Assembly: GCA_023259315.1 (NCBI GenBank)
Contig: JAHFQL010000046.1
Location: 1-9,074, forward strand
Direction: 5' to 3'
Source: Candidatus Woesearchaeota archaeon
Lineage (GTDB): Archaea > Nanoarchaeota > Nanoarchaeia > Woesearchaeales > GW2011-AR4
Length of the DNA stretch: 9,074 nt
Position numbers and translations under genes: made by a program. A model generated the notes under the pieces. That model saw only the letters and a program-made list of their open reading frames with translations. It did no database searches and was not told the DNA's origin. Every line of letters begins with the position of its first letter. Positions within the stretch are counted from its first letter, which is position 1. This document shows, in pieces, positions 1 to 6,445 of this stretch.

Positions 1-175
1 GGAATTCGGGGTTTGTGCTGCCAGGATGCTCATCAGCAGTATTTGCATTCGGCTTAATCAAAACGCTATTATTGCTTTTTATAAAATCCAATCCATCAGC
101 CAATTCAACAGCTTTTCTTAACGATTCTTCGACAGAATTGCATTTTGCAATACCAACTTTTATTTTTGATTTCAT
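1..175 (-). CDS. DUF362 domain protein, N-terminal fragment (runs off left edge)
   Basis: This frame starts at an ATG (175-173) and stays open to the window edge, giving 58 codons. It begins MKSKIKVGIAKCNSVEESLRK and continues through a predicted helix to VLIKPNANTADEHPGSTNPE at about residues 38-57. The VLIKPN motif followed by a His-Pro-x-Ser/Thr-Thr-Asn-Pro stretch is typical of the N-terminus of DUF362 proteins, a family of uncertain function often linked to iron-sulfur ferredoxin domains. The start overlaps the stop of the upstream ogg gene as ATGA (175-172), so the two are probably cotranscribed and translationally coupled. The C-terminal part, including any ferredoxin cysteines, lies outside the window, so the full architecture cannot be judged. 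The family call rests on pattern recognition of this short stretch. Confidence 0.72.
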   Translation of the reverse strand, partial: MKSKIKVGIAKCNSVEESLRKAVELADGLDFIKSNNSVLIKPNANTADEHPGSTNPEF

Positions 176-867
176 TTCAAAATCCTTCCATTCTTCCTGC
201 TCCACAGCAGCAAATCCAGCTCGTCTATACCAATCCCGATGTCTTTTGAAAAGTCTTTGAACTTTTGCTCTATCTCCAAATAATTTTTAGGAGTTAATTT
301 CATGTTTTCATTCAAAACATTAAATTCGTGCATTGAATTCATTATATGCTTATCCAGAATAGCATATCCTTTAAAACCGATATTCCTCAAGAAATGTGAA
401 GCTTCTTTCATGCCCAACCCCTTTATGTCTTTGTTTAATGCAAAAAAATCTCTAAGCCCATCTTTATCTTTGAATGATTTTATTTTATTTTTTAAATTGA
501 AATTCAATGCATTTCTCAAATAGTTTCTTGTATGTACAATATAAGCAGGCCTTAAATTTGGAAATCTGTAAATTCCTTCAAGTCTTCTTGTCATCTCTTC
601 TGCTGTTCCATCTATTATAACATTCCTCACTGCATCCACTGCTTTCAATCCCATCTCTGCACTTGCATTTGCTGTAAAGATGCAAAAAGCTAGTTCTTCA
701 AACAGTCTGTGGTCATCCTTTGCTTTGGAAGGGAGAAGTTTTAATTCGCCATTCATGTAATGCCAAGAATAAGGCTCATTAAAGAAATTCTCAAATTGGT
801 TTAATCTCTCCTTTATTTTGTCTTTTTTATTGTTGTATTCAGATTTTAACCTTTCTGTGTTGTCCAT
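172..867 (-). CDS. ogg: 8-oxoguanine DNA glycosylase/AP lyase, archaeal Ogg2 type
   Basis: A 231-residue protein of the HhH-GPD superfamily that should excise 8-oxoguanine from DNA and nick the abasic site. The helix-hairpin-helix motif is IKGLGMKEASHFLRN at about 148-162. Lys154 is the expected Schiff-base nucleophile and Asp172 (in ILDKHI) the activating acid. Their 18-residue spacing matches that known for Methanocaldococcus jannaschii Ogg (Lys129/Asp147). The protein ends in lysine (NGRILK), like the C-terminal lysine that contacts 8-oxoG in that enzyme, which favours Ogg2 over AGOG or bacterial Ogg1. It is slightly longer than the roughly 207-residue M. jannaschii enzyme because of an extended charged N-terminus (residues 1-25). 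The ATG at 867-865 has a TATA-like element 26 bases upstream, so it has its own probable promoter. The downstream DUF362 gene overlaps its stop. Confidence 0.93.
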   Translation of the reverse strand: MDNTERLKSEYNNKKDKIKERLNQFENFFNEPYSWHYMNGELKLLPSKAKDDHRLFEELAFCIFTANASAEMGLKAVDAVRNVIIDGTAEEMTRRLEGIYRFPNLRPAYIVHTRNYLRNALNFNLKNKIKSFKDKDGLRDFFALNKDIKGLGMKEASHFLRNIGFKGYAILDKHIMNSMHEFNVLNENMKLTPKNYLEIEQKFKDFSKDIGIGIDELDLLLWSRKNGRILK

Positions 868-885
868 GAATTTGGTATTATTTGA

Positions 886-899
886 TGTTTTTTAAAGTT
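886..899 (-). promoter_or_regulatory. Probable TATA box for ogg
   Basis: On the minus strand this reads AACTTTAAAAAACA, centred near 893, about 26 bases before the ogg ATG. That spacing places the transcription start at or next to the start codon, implying a leaderless ogg-DUF362 mRNA. The call is based on position and sequence only; AT-rich background makes single TATA calls weak. Confidence 0.45.
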
Positions 900-933
900 T
901 GTTGTCAAATCCTTTATCTTAACTGCATCCATT

Positions 934-1494
934 TTATTTCAATTTAAAGCTAAATTCCACACCGCTTCCAATCGGAATTAAAACACTTCTCAAATTTTTA
1001 TTGTTTCTAACATAATTTAAGTAATCTTTCATGTACCTTTCAAACATGATTGCATTGTCAGCAACAATTATTGCATTTTTTGTCAATTTTGGATAAGCCA
1101 GTTTAAAGTAATTGATGTAATCTTCCTTGATTGCATCCAAGAATAGAAAATCAAATTTGTCTTTTAGCTTTGAAATTTCCTGTAGGGCGTCTCCATGAAT
1201 AATTTTTATTGTATTGTTGAGCTTTGCTCTTTTGAAATGCTCATGAGCCATTTTTACTTTGTGCTCGGATATTTCAATAGTTGTAACTTTTCCCTTATTC
1301 TGCTTGACAGCTTCTCCAAGCCAGATTGCAGAGTAGCCATTAGATGTCCCGACTTCAAGGATGTTTTTTGCTTTTGAAATCAAAACAAGAATATGAAAGA
1401 GTTCGCCTGTGTCAGCAGAAATGTTGTAATAACCGTCATGAGTTCTGCCAAAAATTTCCAGTTCATCCAACAACCTTTTTGTTGATTCATTCAT
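934..1494 (-). CDS. Class I SAM-dependent O-methyltransferase (COG4122-like)
   Basis: A 186-residue Rossmann-fold methyltransferase. Motif I is ILEVGTSNGYSAIWL at 45-59. An acidic residue at the end of strand 2 (Glu74 in TIEIS) should hold the SAM ribose, and GDA at 101-103 contacts the adenine side. DFLFLDAIKEDY at 115-126 and VADN at 144-147 supply Asp120, Asp146 and Asn147, the positions that bind the divalent metal in catechol/caffeoyl-CoA-type O-methyltransferases. The metal site is therefore intact. The protein is shorter than typical members (about 210-220 residues), mainly at the N-terminus. The acceptor substrate cannot be inferred. The ATG at 1494-1492 lacks a Shine-Dalgarno but has a TATA element about 27 bases upstream. 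It is divergent from the MFS transporter gene and followed 66 bases later by ogg. Confidence 0.88.
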   Translation of the reverse strand: MNESTKRLLDELEIFGRTHDGYYNISADTGELFHILVLISKAKNILEVGTSNGYSAIWLGEAVKQNKGKVTTIEISEHKVKMAHEHFKRAKLNNTIKIIHGDALQEISKLKDKFDFLFLDAIKEDYINYFKLAYPKLTKNAIIVADNAIMFERYMKDYLNYVRNNKNLRSVLIPIGSGVEFSFKLK

Positions 1495-1513
1495 AGTTTT
1501 GTTGTTTTTTTAC

Positions 1514-1527
1514 AATTTTTAAATTTA
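1514..1527 (-). promoter_or_regulatory. Probable TATA box for the O-methyltransferase gene
   Basis: The minus strand reads TAAATTTAAAAATT here, centred near 1521, about 27 bases upstream of the ATG at 1494. This again predicts a leaderless or nearly leaderless transcript. It shares the 89-base divergent intergenic region with the promoter of the MFS gene. Confidence 0.45.
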
Positions 1528-1551
1528 TCTTATTATCTTGCAATGAGTAAT

Positions 1552-1560
1552 CTATTTAAA
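1552..1560 (+). promoter_or_regulatory. Probable TATA box for the MFS transporter gene
   Basis: The element CTATTTAAA is centred at 1556, about 28 bases upstream of the ATG at 1584. No Shine-Dalgarno is visible before that ATG, so the transcript is probably leaderless. Confidence 0.5.
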
Positions 1561-1583
1561 CTAATGTTTTTTCTTAATTTTTT

Positions 1584-2825
1584 ATGGAAACAGAAAGAAA
1601 GGAAAACAAGCTTAAGCAGATGTTTTCTTCATTAAAGTACAGGAATTTCAGGCTGCTGTGGACAGGGGGCGTCATATCAAGCACCGGAGATTTTATCGAG
1701 ATAGTAGCTTTGAACTGGCTGGTGTATGAGCTGACAAATTCACCGTTTTATTTAGGAATATTCAATCTTGCAAGATCGTTGCCAATTCTTTTCTTTACGC
1801 TGATTGCAGGCGCATTAGCAGATAAATATGAGCGCAGAAAGCTTATGATTTATTCACAGGGAACTGCCATGCTGCTTTCAGGCGCTTTAGCTGCTTTGGC
1901 TTTTGCCGGAAAATTAAGCATTTTTCCAATCATAACGATAGGAATACTCGAAGGAGTGGCAAACTCATTTAACTTGCCTATCAGGCAATCACTTATTTCA
2001 GAGCTTGTTCCACGAGAGACTATTGTTAATGCTGTTGCCTTGAATGGAACTTCGCTTACGCTTACTTTGGCTTTAGGGCCTGCACTTGGCGGATTTGTAG
2101 TCGGAACACTGGGAGTGAAGTATGCATTGCTGCTCAACACAATTAGTTTCATTGCTGTTATTTGGGCGCTCTATGCAATGCAGATTCCTCAGCAATTCAA
2201 GAAACATGAAAAATCCCTTACGCAAAGCCTGAAAGAAGGAGCAGTTTATATTGTTAATCATAAAATAATATTCACTGTAATTTTGTTCTCGTTCATTATG
2301 ATTGCAGTTGGCTTGCCTTACACAACACTTCTTCCTGTTTTTGCTAGAGACTACTTCCATCTTGGTGCAGCTGGCTATGGTTATATGTTTGCAATTGCAG
2401 GCATAGGGGCCCTTCTTGGGTCGTTATTCTCCGGAGTCCGTTCAAGAGAAAAAGTAAAAATAGCAATGATATCTTCCTTTATCGGTTTTGGGCTTATCTT
2501 AGTTTTATTTGGAACTGCTGCTTTATTTTTGTCACATTACATAATCATTTTTGTTGCCTTGCTTGTCATGCTTGGATTTTCCTTGTCTACTTTCAACGTA
2601 ACCAATAATACAATTTTACAGCTGCAAGTAGATGATATGTACAGAGGAAGGGTGCTAAGCACATTATTTTTAGGATTTGGCTTGACATCTTTGGGAAGCT
2701 TCGTTATTGGATGGATTGCAGAATATTTGAATGCAGCTGTTGCATACATTATCATAGGAAGCTTGTTGTTGGTATTAAGCGGATTCTTGGTTTATTTTAC
2801 AAAAGAACACAAGATGCACGGTTAA
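1584..2825 (+). CDS. MFS transporter, MFS_3 / EntS-like exporter family
   Basis: A 413-residue integral membrane protein with about 12 hydrophobic segments. A short charged N-terminus (METERKENKL) leads into LKYRNFRLLWTGGVISSTGDF, the usual opening of the MFS_3 (transmembrane secretion effector) group related to the enterobactin exporter EntS. The cytoplasmic loop 2-3 signature GALADKYERRK lies at 76-86. A hydrophilic central loop around 205-222 (QQFKKHEKSLTQSLKEG) separates the two six-helix halves, and the second half carries a GVRSREK loop. The probable function is proton-driven efflux of a small molecule or metal chelator; the substrate cannot be told from sequence. A TATA element sits 28 bases upstream. 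The stop is only two bases from the stop of the convergent hydrolase gene, so no independent terminator can fit between them. Confidence 0.88.
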   Translation: METERKENKLKQMFSSLKYRNFRLLWTGGVISSTGDFIEIVALNWLVYELTNSPFYLGIFNLARSLPILFFTLIAGALADKYERRKLMIYSQGTAMLLSGALAALAFAGKLSIFPIITIGILEGVANSFNLPIRQSLISELVPRETIVNAVALNGTSLTLTLALGPALGGFVVGTLGVKYALLLNTISFIAVIWALYAMQIPQQFKKHEKSLTQSLKEGAVYIVNHKIIFTVILFSFIMIAVGLPYTTLLPVFARDYFHLGAAGYGYMFAIAGIGALLGSLFSGVRSREKVKIAMISSFIGFGLILVLFGTAALFLSHYIIIFVALLVMLGFSLSTFNVTNNTILQLQVDDMYRGRVLSTLFLGFGLTSLGSFVIGWIAEYLNAAVAYIIIGSLLLVLSGFLVYFTKEHKMHG

Positions 2826-2827
2826 AA

Positions 2828-3382
2828 TTATTCCACTTCTATTACAATCGTTTCCAGCAGAAGATGAAAATCATCGTAGCCTGCCTTTTTGTTTAAATGC
2901 CCCCCATCATGAACAATATTCAGTTCTGCACCAAGCTTATTTGACAACTCACTGCTGACTTCCAAGGAAACGTATTCATCATTGTCAGAAGCAAAAACAA
3001 AAAATTTTCCGCAGCTGCTTTTTATTTTCTCCCAGTTAAATTCCCTGTCAACAAAAGTTTTGTTTAATTCATCATAAGAACTTCCAAGCAATTTATGAAA
3101 ACCAGATACCAAAATTGCAGCTCTTATTTTTTTATGTGTATTTTCAAGATAATTTAGTATGAATGATGCGCCTAAACTGTGGCCAATCAAAACTGTTTCC
3201 TCGTTTATTTTGTCTTCATATTGCGAAAGTACCTTTGTCCAGCTTTCAAGTGATTGATTCAAAGGAGTCGGAAATTTTGGAACAACAACTTCATAGCCCA
3301 TTCCTTCAAGCTGTTTTTTCAACCAAGGAAACCAGTTATCATCTGGGTTTGAGTAAACTCCGTGGATAATTATGAAATTCAT
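2828..3382 (-). CDS. RBBP9/YdeN-family serine hydrolase (alpha/beta fold)
   Basis: A 184-residue single-domain alpha/beta hydrolase. From the chosen ATG (3382-3380) it opens MNFIIIHGVYSNPDDNW, with the HG oxyanion motif and the NxxxxW pattern of the RBBP9/YdeN (DUF1234) family. The nucleophile elbow is GHSLG with Ser69. The acid is in SDNDEYV (Asp133 or Asp135) and the base is the His of DGGHLNKKAG (His162). These are the expected triad positions for a roughly 185-residue family member. An in-frame TTG five codons upstream (3397) is possible, but the ATG puts strand beta-1 right at the N-terminus, as is usual in the family. The substrate is unknown, probably a small ester or peptide. It lies 25 bases downstream of the short RNR gene, likely as the last gene of the tag cluster, and converges on the MFS gene. 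Confidence 0.88.
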   Translation of the reverse strand: MNFIIIHGVYSNPDDNWFPWLKKQLEGMGYEVVVPKFPTPLNQSLESWTKVLSQYEDKINEETVLIGHSLGASFILNYLENTHKKIRAAILVSGFHKLLGSSYDELNKTFVDREFNWEKIKSSCGKFFVFASDNDEYVSLEVSSELSNKLGAELNIVHDGGHLNKKAGYDDFHLLLETIVIEVE

Positions 3383-3407
3383 TTTTTGGGTTTTCAAAAA
3401 TTAAAAT

Positions 3408-5177
3408 CTATTTTCTCAAAAAATTGCTCAAAGTTATCTGCTCATCCCTCTTCGAGCTTAAATAAATAACTTGCCCTTCCCTGCTTCCATACCTGTAGAC
3501 AGAAATTCCTTTGCATCCAAGCTCATGAGCCATCAAGAATATTTTTTCAACATCCTCGACACTTGCGTCTTTCGGCAAAGTAACTGTTTTTGAAATTCCG
3601 TTGTCAACATATTTTTGGAAAGCAGCCTGCATTCTTACATGCCACTCTGGAGCTATGTCGCTTCCGACAACAAATATTCTTTTGATTTTCTCTGGAATTT
3701 CATGAATGTTTTTAATTGAACCTTCTCTGTTGATTTTTTCAACTACTTCGTCATTGTATAGTTTATTTTCAATTAATGCTTTTTTCAAATTCTTGTCAAA
3801 ATAAATCAATGTTTTGCCTTCTGCAGTTCTTCTCACGTAACTTAACGCAAATAATGGCTCGATGCCGCTTGAAACATCTGCAATAATGCTTATTGTTCCA
3901 GTTGGCGCAATAGTTGTTCTTGTTGCATTTCTTAGAATCATGTGGCAGCCTTTAAAGTATTTTGACTTTTTATTGTATCTGCTGTTTTTCCATTCTGAAA
4001 AAGAACTTCTTTTACTAGCCAGTTCCATTGATGCAGTGCTTGCTTCTTTTGAAATAAACTTCATCACATCTTCTGCTGTTTCCAATCCTTCTTCAGAATC
4101 ATATGGGATCGCTAGTTTGACAAGCATGTCAGCAAAACCCATAACTCCTAGTCCAATTTTTCTGTTTTTATAGACGATTTTTTTATTTTCATTTATTGGG
4201 TATTGGCACATGTCAATTACATTATCGAGAAAATGAACTGCCGCATGTATTGTTTTTTTTAGTTTCTCAAAATTTATTTGTTTATTCTCAACCATATTGG
4301 ATAAATTAACACTTCCGAGATTGCATGATTCGTAAGGCAACAATGGCTGCTCTCCGCAGCTGTCAGTCGATTCTATAATTCCAAGCTTTGGAGTTGGATT
4401 GAATTCATTAATTCTGTCCATGAATATCACTCCAGGGTCGCCATTAAGCCATGCCTGCTCAGAAATAAGCTTGAAAACTCTTCTTGCACTTTCCTTTTTT
4501 ACAACTTTTTTTGTCCTTGGATTTATCAAATTGTAAATCTTGTTTTTCTTGACAGCACCAATAAATTTGTCGGTTATTGCGACTGAAACATTAAAATTTG
4601 TTAATACATTTTCCTTGCTTTTAATTGTTATAAAATCCTCTATGTCAGGATGGTCAGCATTTAAAATTCCCATGTTTGCTCCTCTTAAGACTCCTCCAAG
4701 CTTTATTTGCTCAGTTGCAGCATCAAATATTTTCATGAATGAAACCGGTCCTGATGTAAAGCCAGAGCTTTCAATTATGTCCCCTTTTGGCCTTAGTTTT
4801 GAGAAGTTAAACCCAGTTCCAGCCCCTGTTTTGTGGATTAATGCAGCATCATGCAAAGTTTTGAAGATTGAGTTTATGGTGTCTTCGATAGGTAACACAA
4901 AGCAGGCTGCCAATTGCTGCAGTTTTCTTCCTGCATTGAACAGAGTTGGGGAGTTTGGCAAAAAATCAAGTGAACACATTAAATTGTAAAATTCTTGCTC
5001 TGTTTTTTTAATATTCTTTTTAGAATATTTATATTTTGCATCAGCTTGCGCAATGTTTTTTGCAACTCTCCTGAGCAAGTCTTCCGGCTTTTCTATAACT
5101 CTGCCTTTGTTGTCCTTTTTCAAATAACGCTGCTCAAGTATCAGCAGTGCATTTTTTGACAGGTTTATTTTTGGCAT
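3408..5177 (-). CDS. nrdJ: Short class II (adenosylcobalamin-dependent) ribonucleotide reductase paralogue
   Basis: A 589-residue RNR catalytic subunit that should reduce ribonucleotides using an AdoCbl-derived thiyl radical. The N-terminus (LSKNALLILEQRYL) begins the catalytic core directly, with no ATP-cone. Cys92 (AACFVLP) and Cys285 (YESCNLGS) are the redox pair, and Cys274 in SCGEQPLL is the radical cysteine, with Glu276 two residues on; the 11-residue Cys274-Cys285 spacing is standard. The phosphate loop APTGTIS is at 424-430. Two things are odd. The Asn of the usual NPCGE motif is Asp272. The protein also stops after GSREGQVIYLSSK with no C-terminal cysteines, so it lacks the tail dithiol that normally re-reduces the active site. 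It is Lys-rich and appears more AT-rich than the second RNR. It starts 6 bases after the tag stop, without a Shine-Dalgarno, implying one transcript. The class II assignment is firm; full activity is not. Confidence 0.9.
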   Translation of the reverse strand: MPKINLSKNALLILEQRYLKKDNKGRVIEKPEDLLRRVAKNIAQADAKYKYSKKNIKKTEQEFYNLMCSLDFLPNSPTLFNAGRKLQQLAACFVLPIEDTINSIFKTLHDAALIHKTGAGTGFNFSKLRPKGDIIESSGFTSGPVSFMKIFDAATEQIKLGGVLRGANMGILNADHPDIEDFITIKSKENVLTNFNVSVAITDKFIGAVKKNKIYNLINPRTKKVVKKESARRVFKLISEQAWLNGDPGVIFMDRINEFNPTPKLGIIESTDSCGEQPLLPYESCNLGSVNLSNMVENKQINFEKLKKTIHAAVHFLDNVIDMCQYPINENKKIVYKNRKIGLGVMGFADMLVKLAIPYDSEEGLETAEDVMKFISKEASTASMELASKRSSFSEWKNSRYNKKSKYFKGCHMILRNATRTTIAPTGTISIIADVSSGIEPLFALSYVRRTAEGKTLIYFDKNLKKALIENKLYNDEVVEKINREGSIKNIHEIPEKIKRIFVVGSDIAPEWHVRMQAAFQKYVDNGISKTVTLPKDASVEDVEKIFLMAHELGCKGISVYRYGSREGQVIYLSSKRDEQITLSNFLRK

Positions 5178-5183
5178 TTTGTT

Positions 5184-5747
5184 TTAAATTTCTTTATATC
5201 TGAAGCAATCTACAGTGTGTTCATTTACCATCCCTACAGCCTGCATGAAAGCATAGCATATGGTTGAACCGACAAAATTAAATCCTCTTTTCTTTAAGTC
5301 TTTGCTCATTTCATCAGATTCTTTTGTTTTGGATGGTATCTCCTTTAACGATATAAATTTGTTCTTTATAGTTTTATTGTTGACAAACTGCCATATGTAT
5401 CTATCAAAACTTCCAAATTCTTTCTTTACTTCAAGAAATAATTTTGCATTTTGAATGGTTGCTGCAATTTTTAATTTGTTTCTTATTATACCTTTATTGG
5501 ATAACAGTTCTTTTACCTTTTTAGAATCATACTTTGCAATCTTTTTTGCCTCAAATTTGTCGAATGCCTTTCTGTAATTTTCTCTTTTTTGGAGAACAGT
5601 AAGCCACGTCAATCCGGCTTGCGCCCCTTCAAGTATAATAAATTCAAATAATTTTCTGTCGTCATGGACGGGAACACCCCATTCTTTGTCATGATAACCT
5701 TCCATCAGCTTATTATAGTTTGCCCATTCGCATCTTTTAATGCCCAT
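5184..5747 (-). CDS. tag: DNA-3-methyladenine glycosylase I
   Basis: A 187-residue base-excision-repair enzyme that removes 3-methyladenine from alkylated DNA. All four structural zinc ligands known from E. coli Tag can be placed: Cys6 and His19 (RCEWA...GYHDKEWGVP) and His177 and Cys181 (VNEHTVDC). Glu40 in LEGAQAGLTWLTVLQKRENYR matches the E. coli residue Glu38 used for base recognition. CYAFMQAVGMVNEH is the family's C-terminal signature. I chose the ATG at 5747-5745 over an in-frame TTG four codons upstream (5759): the ATG gives the usual family N-terminus and has a TATA element 27 bases upstream, while the TTG does not. It heads a probable operon with the short RNR (6-base gap) and the serine hydrolase. 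Confidence 0.95.
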   Translation of the reverse strand: MGIKRCEWANYNKLMEGYHDKEWGVPVHDDRKLFEFIILEGAQAGLTWLTVLQKRENYRKAFDKFEAKKIAKYDSKKVKELLSNKGIIRNKLKIAATIQNAKLFLEVKKEFGSFDRYIWQFVNNKTIKNKFISLKEIPSKTKESDEMSKDLKKRGFNFVGSTICYAFMQAVGMVNEHTVDCFRYKEI

Positions 5748-5770
5748 TCTTTGAGGCAACTATTTATATT

Positions 5771-5778
5771 ATTATAAA
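5771..5778 (-). promoter_or_regulatory. Probable TATA box for the tag-nrdJ-hydrolase cluster
   Basis: The minus strand reads TTTATAAT, centred about 27 bases upstream of the ATG at 5747. It supports the ATG over the upstream TTG as the tag start, and implies a leaderless mRNA. Confidence 0.5.
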
Positions 5779-5810
5779 TTTAATGTTTTTTATTCTTCAT
5801 TATCAAAAAC

Positions 5811-5819
5811 TTTAAATAA
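5811..5819 (+). promoter_or_regulatory. Probable TATA box for the pterin dehydratase gene
   Basis: TTTAAATAA is centred at 5815, 26 bases upstream of the ATG at 5841. It is preceded by a purine-rich AAAAAC that could serve as a BRE. No Shine-Dalgarno is visible before the ATG, consistent with a leaderless transcript. Confidence 0.55.
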
Positions 5820-5840
5820 ACTTAAATCAAGAAATAAATT

Positions 5841-6119
5841 ATGGAGCATTTGTCAATAAAAGAAATTCATGACAGGTTAGAAGAATTGGAAGGCTGGGAG
5901 CTTATAGGGCATGAAATAACAAAGGAATTTAATTTTAAAAACTCTAAAGAAGCAATGGAATTTGTGCAGAAAGTTGGAGAAGAAGCTGGAAGAGAACACC
6001 ATTTCCCTGACATTTTCATAAGGCACGATAAAGTTACAATAACATTGACAACTCATGAAGAGAGTGGACTGACTCACAAGGATTTTAAATTGGCAAAGAT
6101 TATTGAGCAGATGGTTTGA
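5841..6119 (+). CDS. Pterin-4a-carbinolamine dehydratase family protein (variant active site)
   Basis: A 92-residue protein matching the PCD/DCoH family along its length. The core is GREHHFPDI at 50-58, then VTITLTTHEESGLTHKDFKLAKIIE from 65 to the end. The family dehydrates 4a-hydroxytetrahydropterin or recycles related pterins. Aligning by conserved spacing, His54, Pro56, His72 and Asp81 match rat DCoH His61, Pro63, His79 and Asp88 (18 and 9 residues apart). The second His of the canonical HHP motif (His62, a catalytic residue) is then Phe55. Placing the HH pair at 53-54 instead would break the spacing by one residue. No aromatic amino acid hydroxylase is seen nearby, so a role in pterin salvage or another pathway is possible. 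It is first in a two-gene plus-strand unit, divergent from tag. Confidence 0.9.
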   Translation: MEHLSIKEIHDRLEELEGWELIGHEITKEFNFKNSKEAMEFVQKVGEEAGREHHFPDIFIRHDKVTITLTTHEESGLTHKDFKLAKIIEQMV

Positions 6120-6131
6120 TTTGTTTTTAAT

Positions 6132-6137
6132 AAAAGG
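6132..6137 (+). promoter_or_regulatory. Shine-Dalgarno for the small membrane protein gene
   Basis: The stretch TAAAAGGTGTTTTAAATG contains AAGGTG, complementary to the archaeal 16S rRNA 3' end (CACCUCC core), about 8 bases before the ATG at 6146. This is the clearest ribosome binding site in the window. It supports translation of this operon-internal gene, in contrast to the apparently leaderless first genes. Confidence 0.6.
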
Positions 6138-6145
6138 TGTTTTAA

Positions 6146-6445
6146 ATGACAGGTAGAATTGTGAAAGTGTCAGTTGCAGTTGGTTTGGCAGGATTGGTAT
6201 GGGCTGTTAATGAAGTTGTAATTTCAAGACTTGAAAAGAGGGATTTGGGATATGATATTGAAGTCATAACTACAAATGATTTACATTTATTAAAACGCAT
6301 GCAACTTGAGAAAGAGCGTGATAAATTCGAACCATTATTGAATGCTGCAAAGAAAGTTAGAGCGTTAAATCCATTAAGCTATTTGATTCCTTATGCAAGG
6401 CGTGTATATGCTCTGCGAGGTTATAAAGCGGTGCACCCATACTAA
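6146..6445 (+). CDS. Hypothetical small protein with one N-terminal membrane segment
   Basis: A 99-residue protein I do not recognise. Residues 5-27 (IVKVSVAVGLAGLVWAVNEVV) form a convincing single transmembrane helix or uncleaved signal anchor. A charged, probably helical segment follows (SRLEKRDLGYD; LLKRMQLEKERDKFEPLLNAAKKVRAL), and then a basic, Tyr-rich tail (YLIPYARRVYALRGYKAVHPY). With few positive charges before the helix and many after it, the inside-positive rule favours a cytoplasmic C-terminus. It lies 26 bases after the pterin dehydratase stop and has a good Shine-Dalgarno, so it is probably a real, cotranscribed gene. Its last 4 bases overlap the end of convergent cobO. No function can be assigned. 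Confidence 0.72.
   Translation: MTGRIVKVSVAVGLAGLVWAVNEVVISRLEKRDLGYDIEVITTNDLHLLKRMQLEKERDKFEPLLNAAKKVRALNPLSYLIPYARRVYALRGYKAVHPY

Noticed and set aside
15..523. Plus-strand ORFs of 81 and 73 codons over the ogg and DUF362 genes.
   Set aside because: They lie opposite clearly coding minus-strand genes, have no recognisable domains, and are readings of the complement of real codons.
1850..2755. Minus-strand ORFs of 100, 95 and 72 codons within the MFS gene.
   Set aside because: They are antisense to continuous transmembrane coding sequence and have no plausible domain.
3383..3397. An upstream TTG start for the serine hydrolase, adding five residues.
   Set aside because: No ribosome binding site supports it, and the ATG at 3382 places the first beta strand and HG motif at the usual distance from the N-terminus.
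3862..4989. Plus-strand ORFs of 103 and 149 codons inside the short RNR.
   Set aside because: The opposite strand encodes conserved RNR motifs throughout. The ORFs show no family resemblance and arise from its codon bias.
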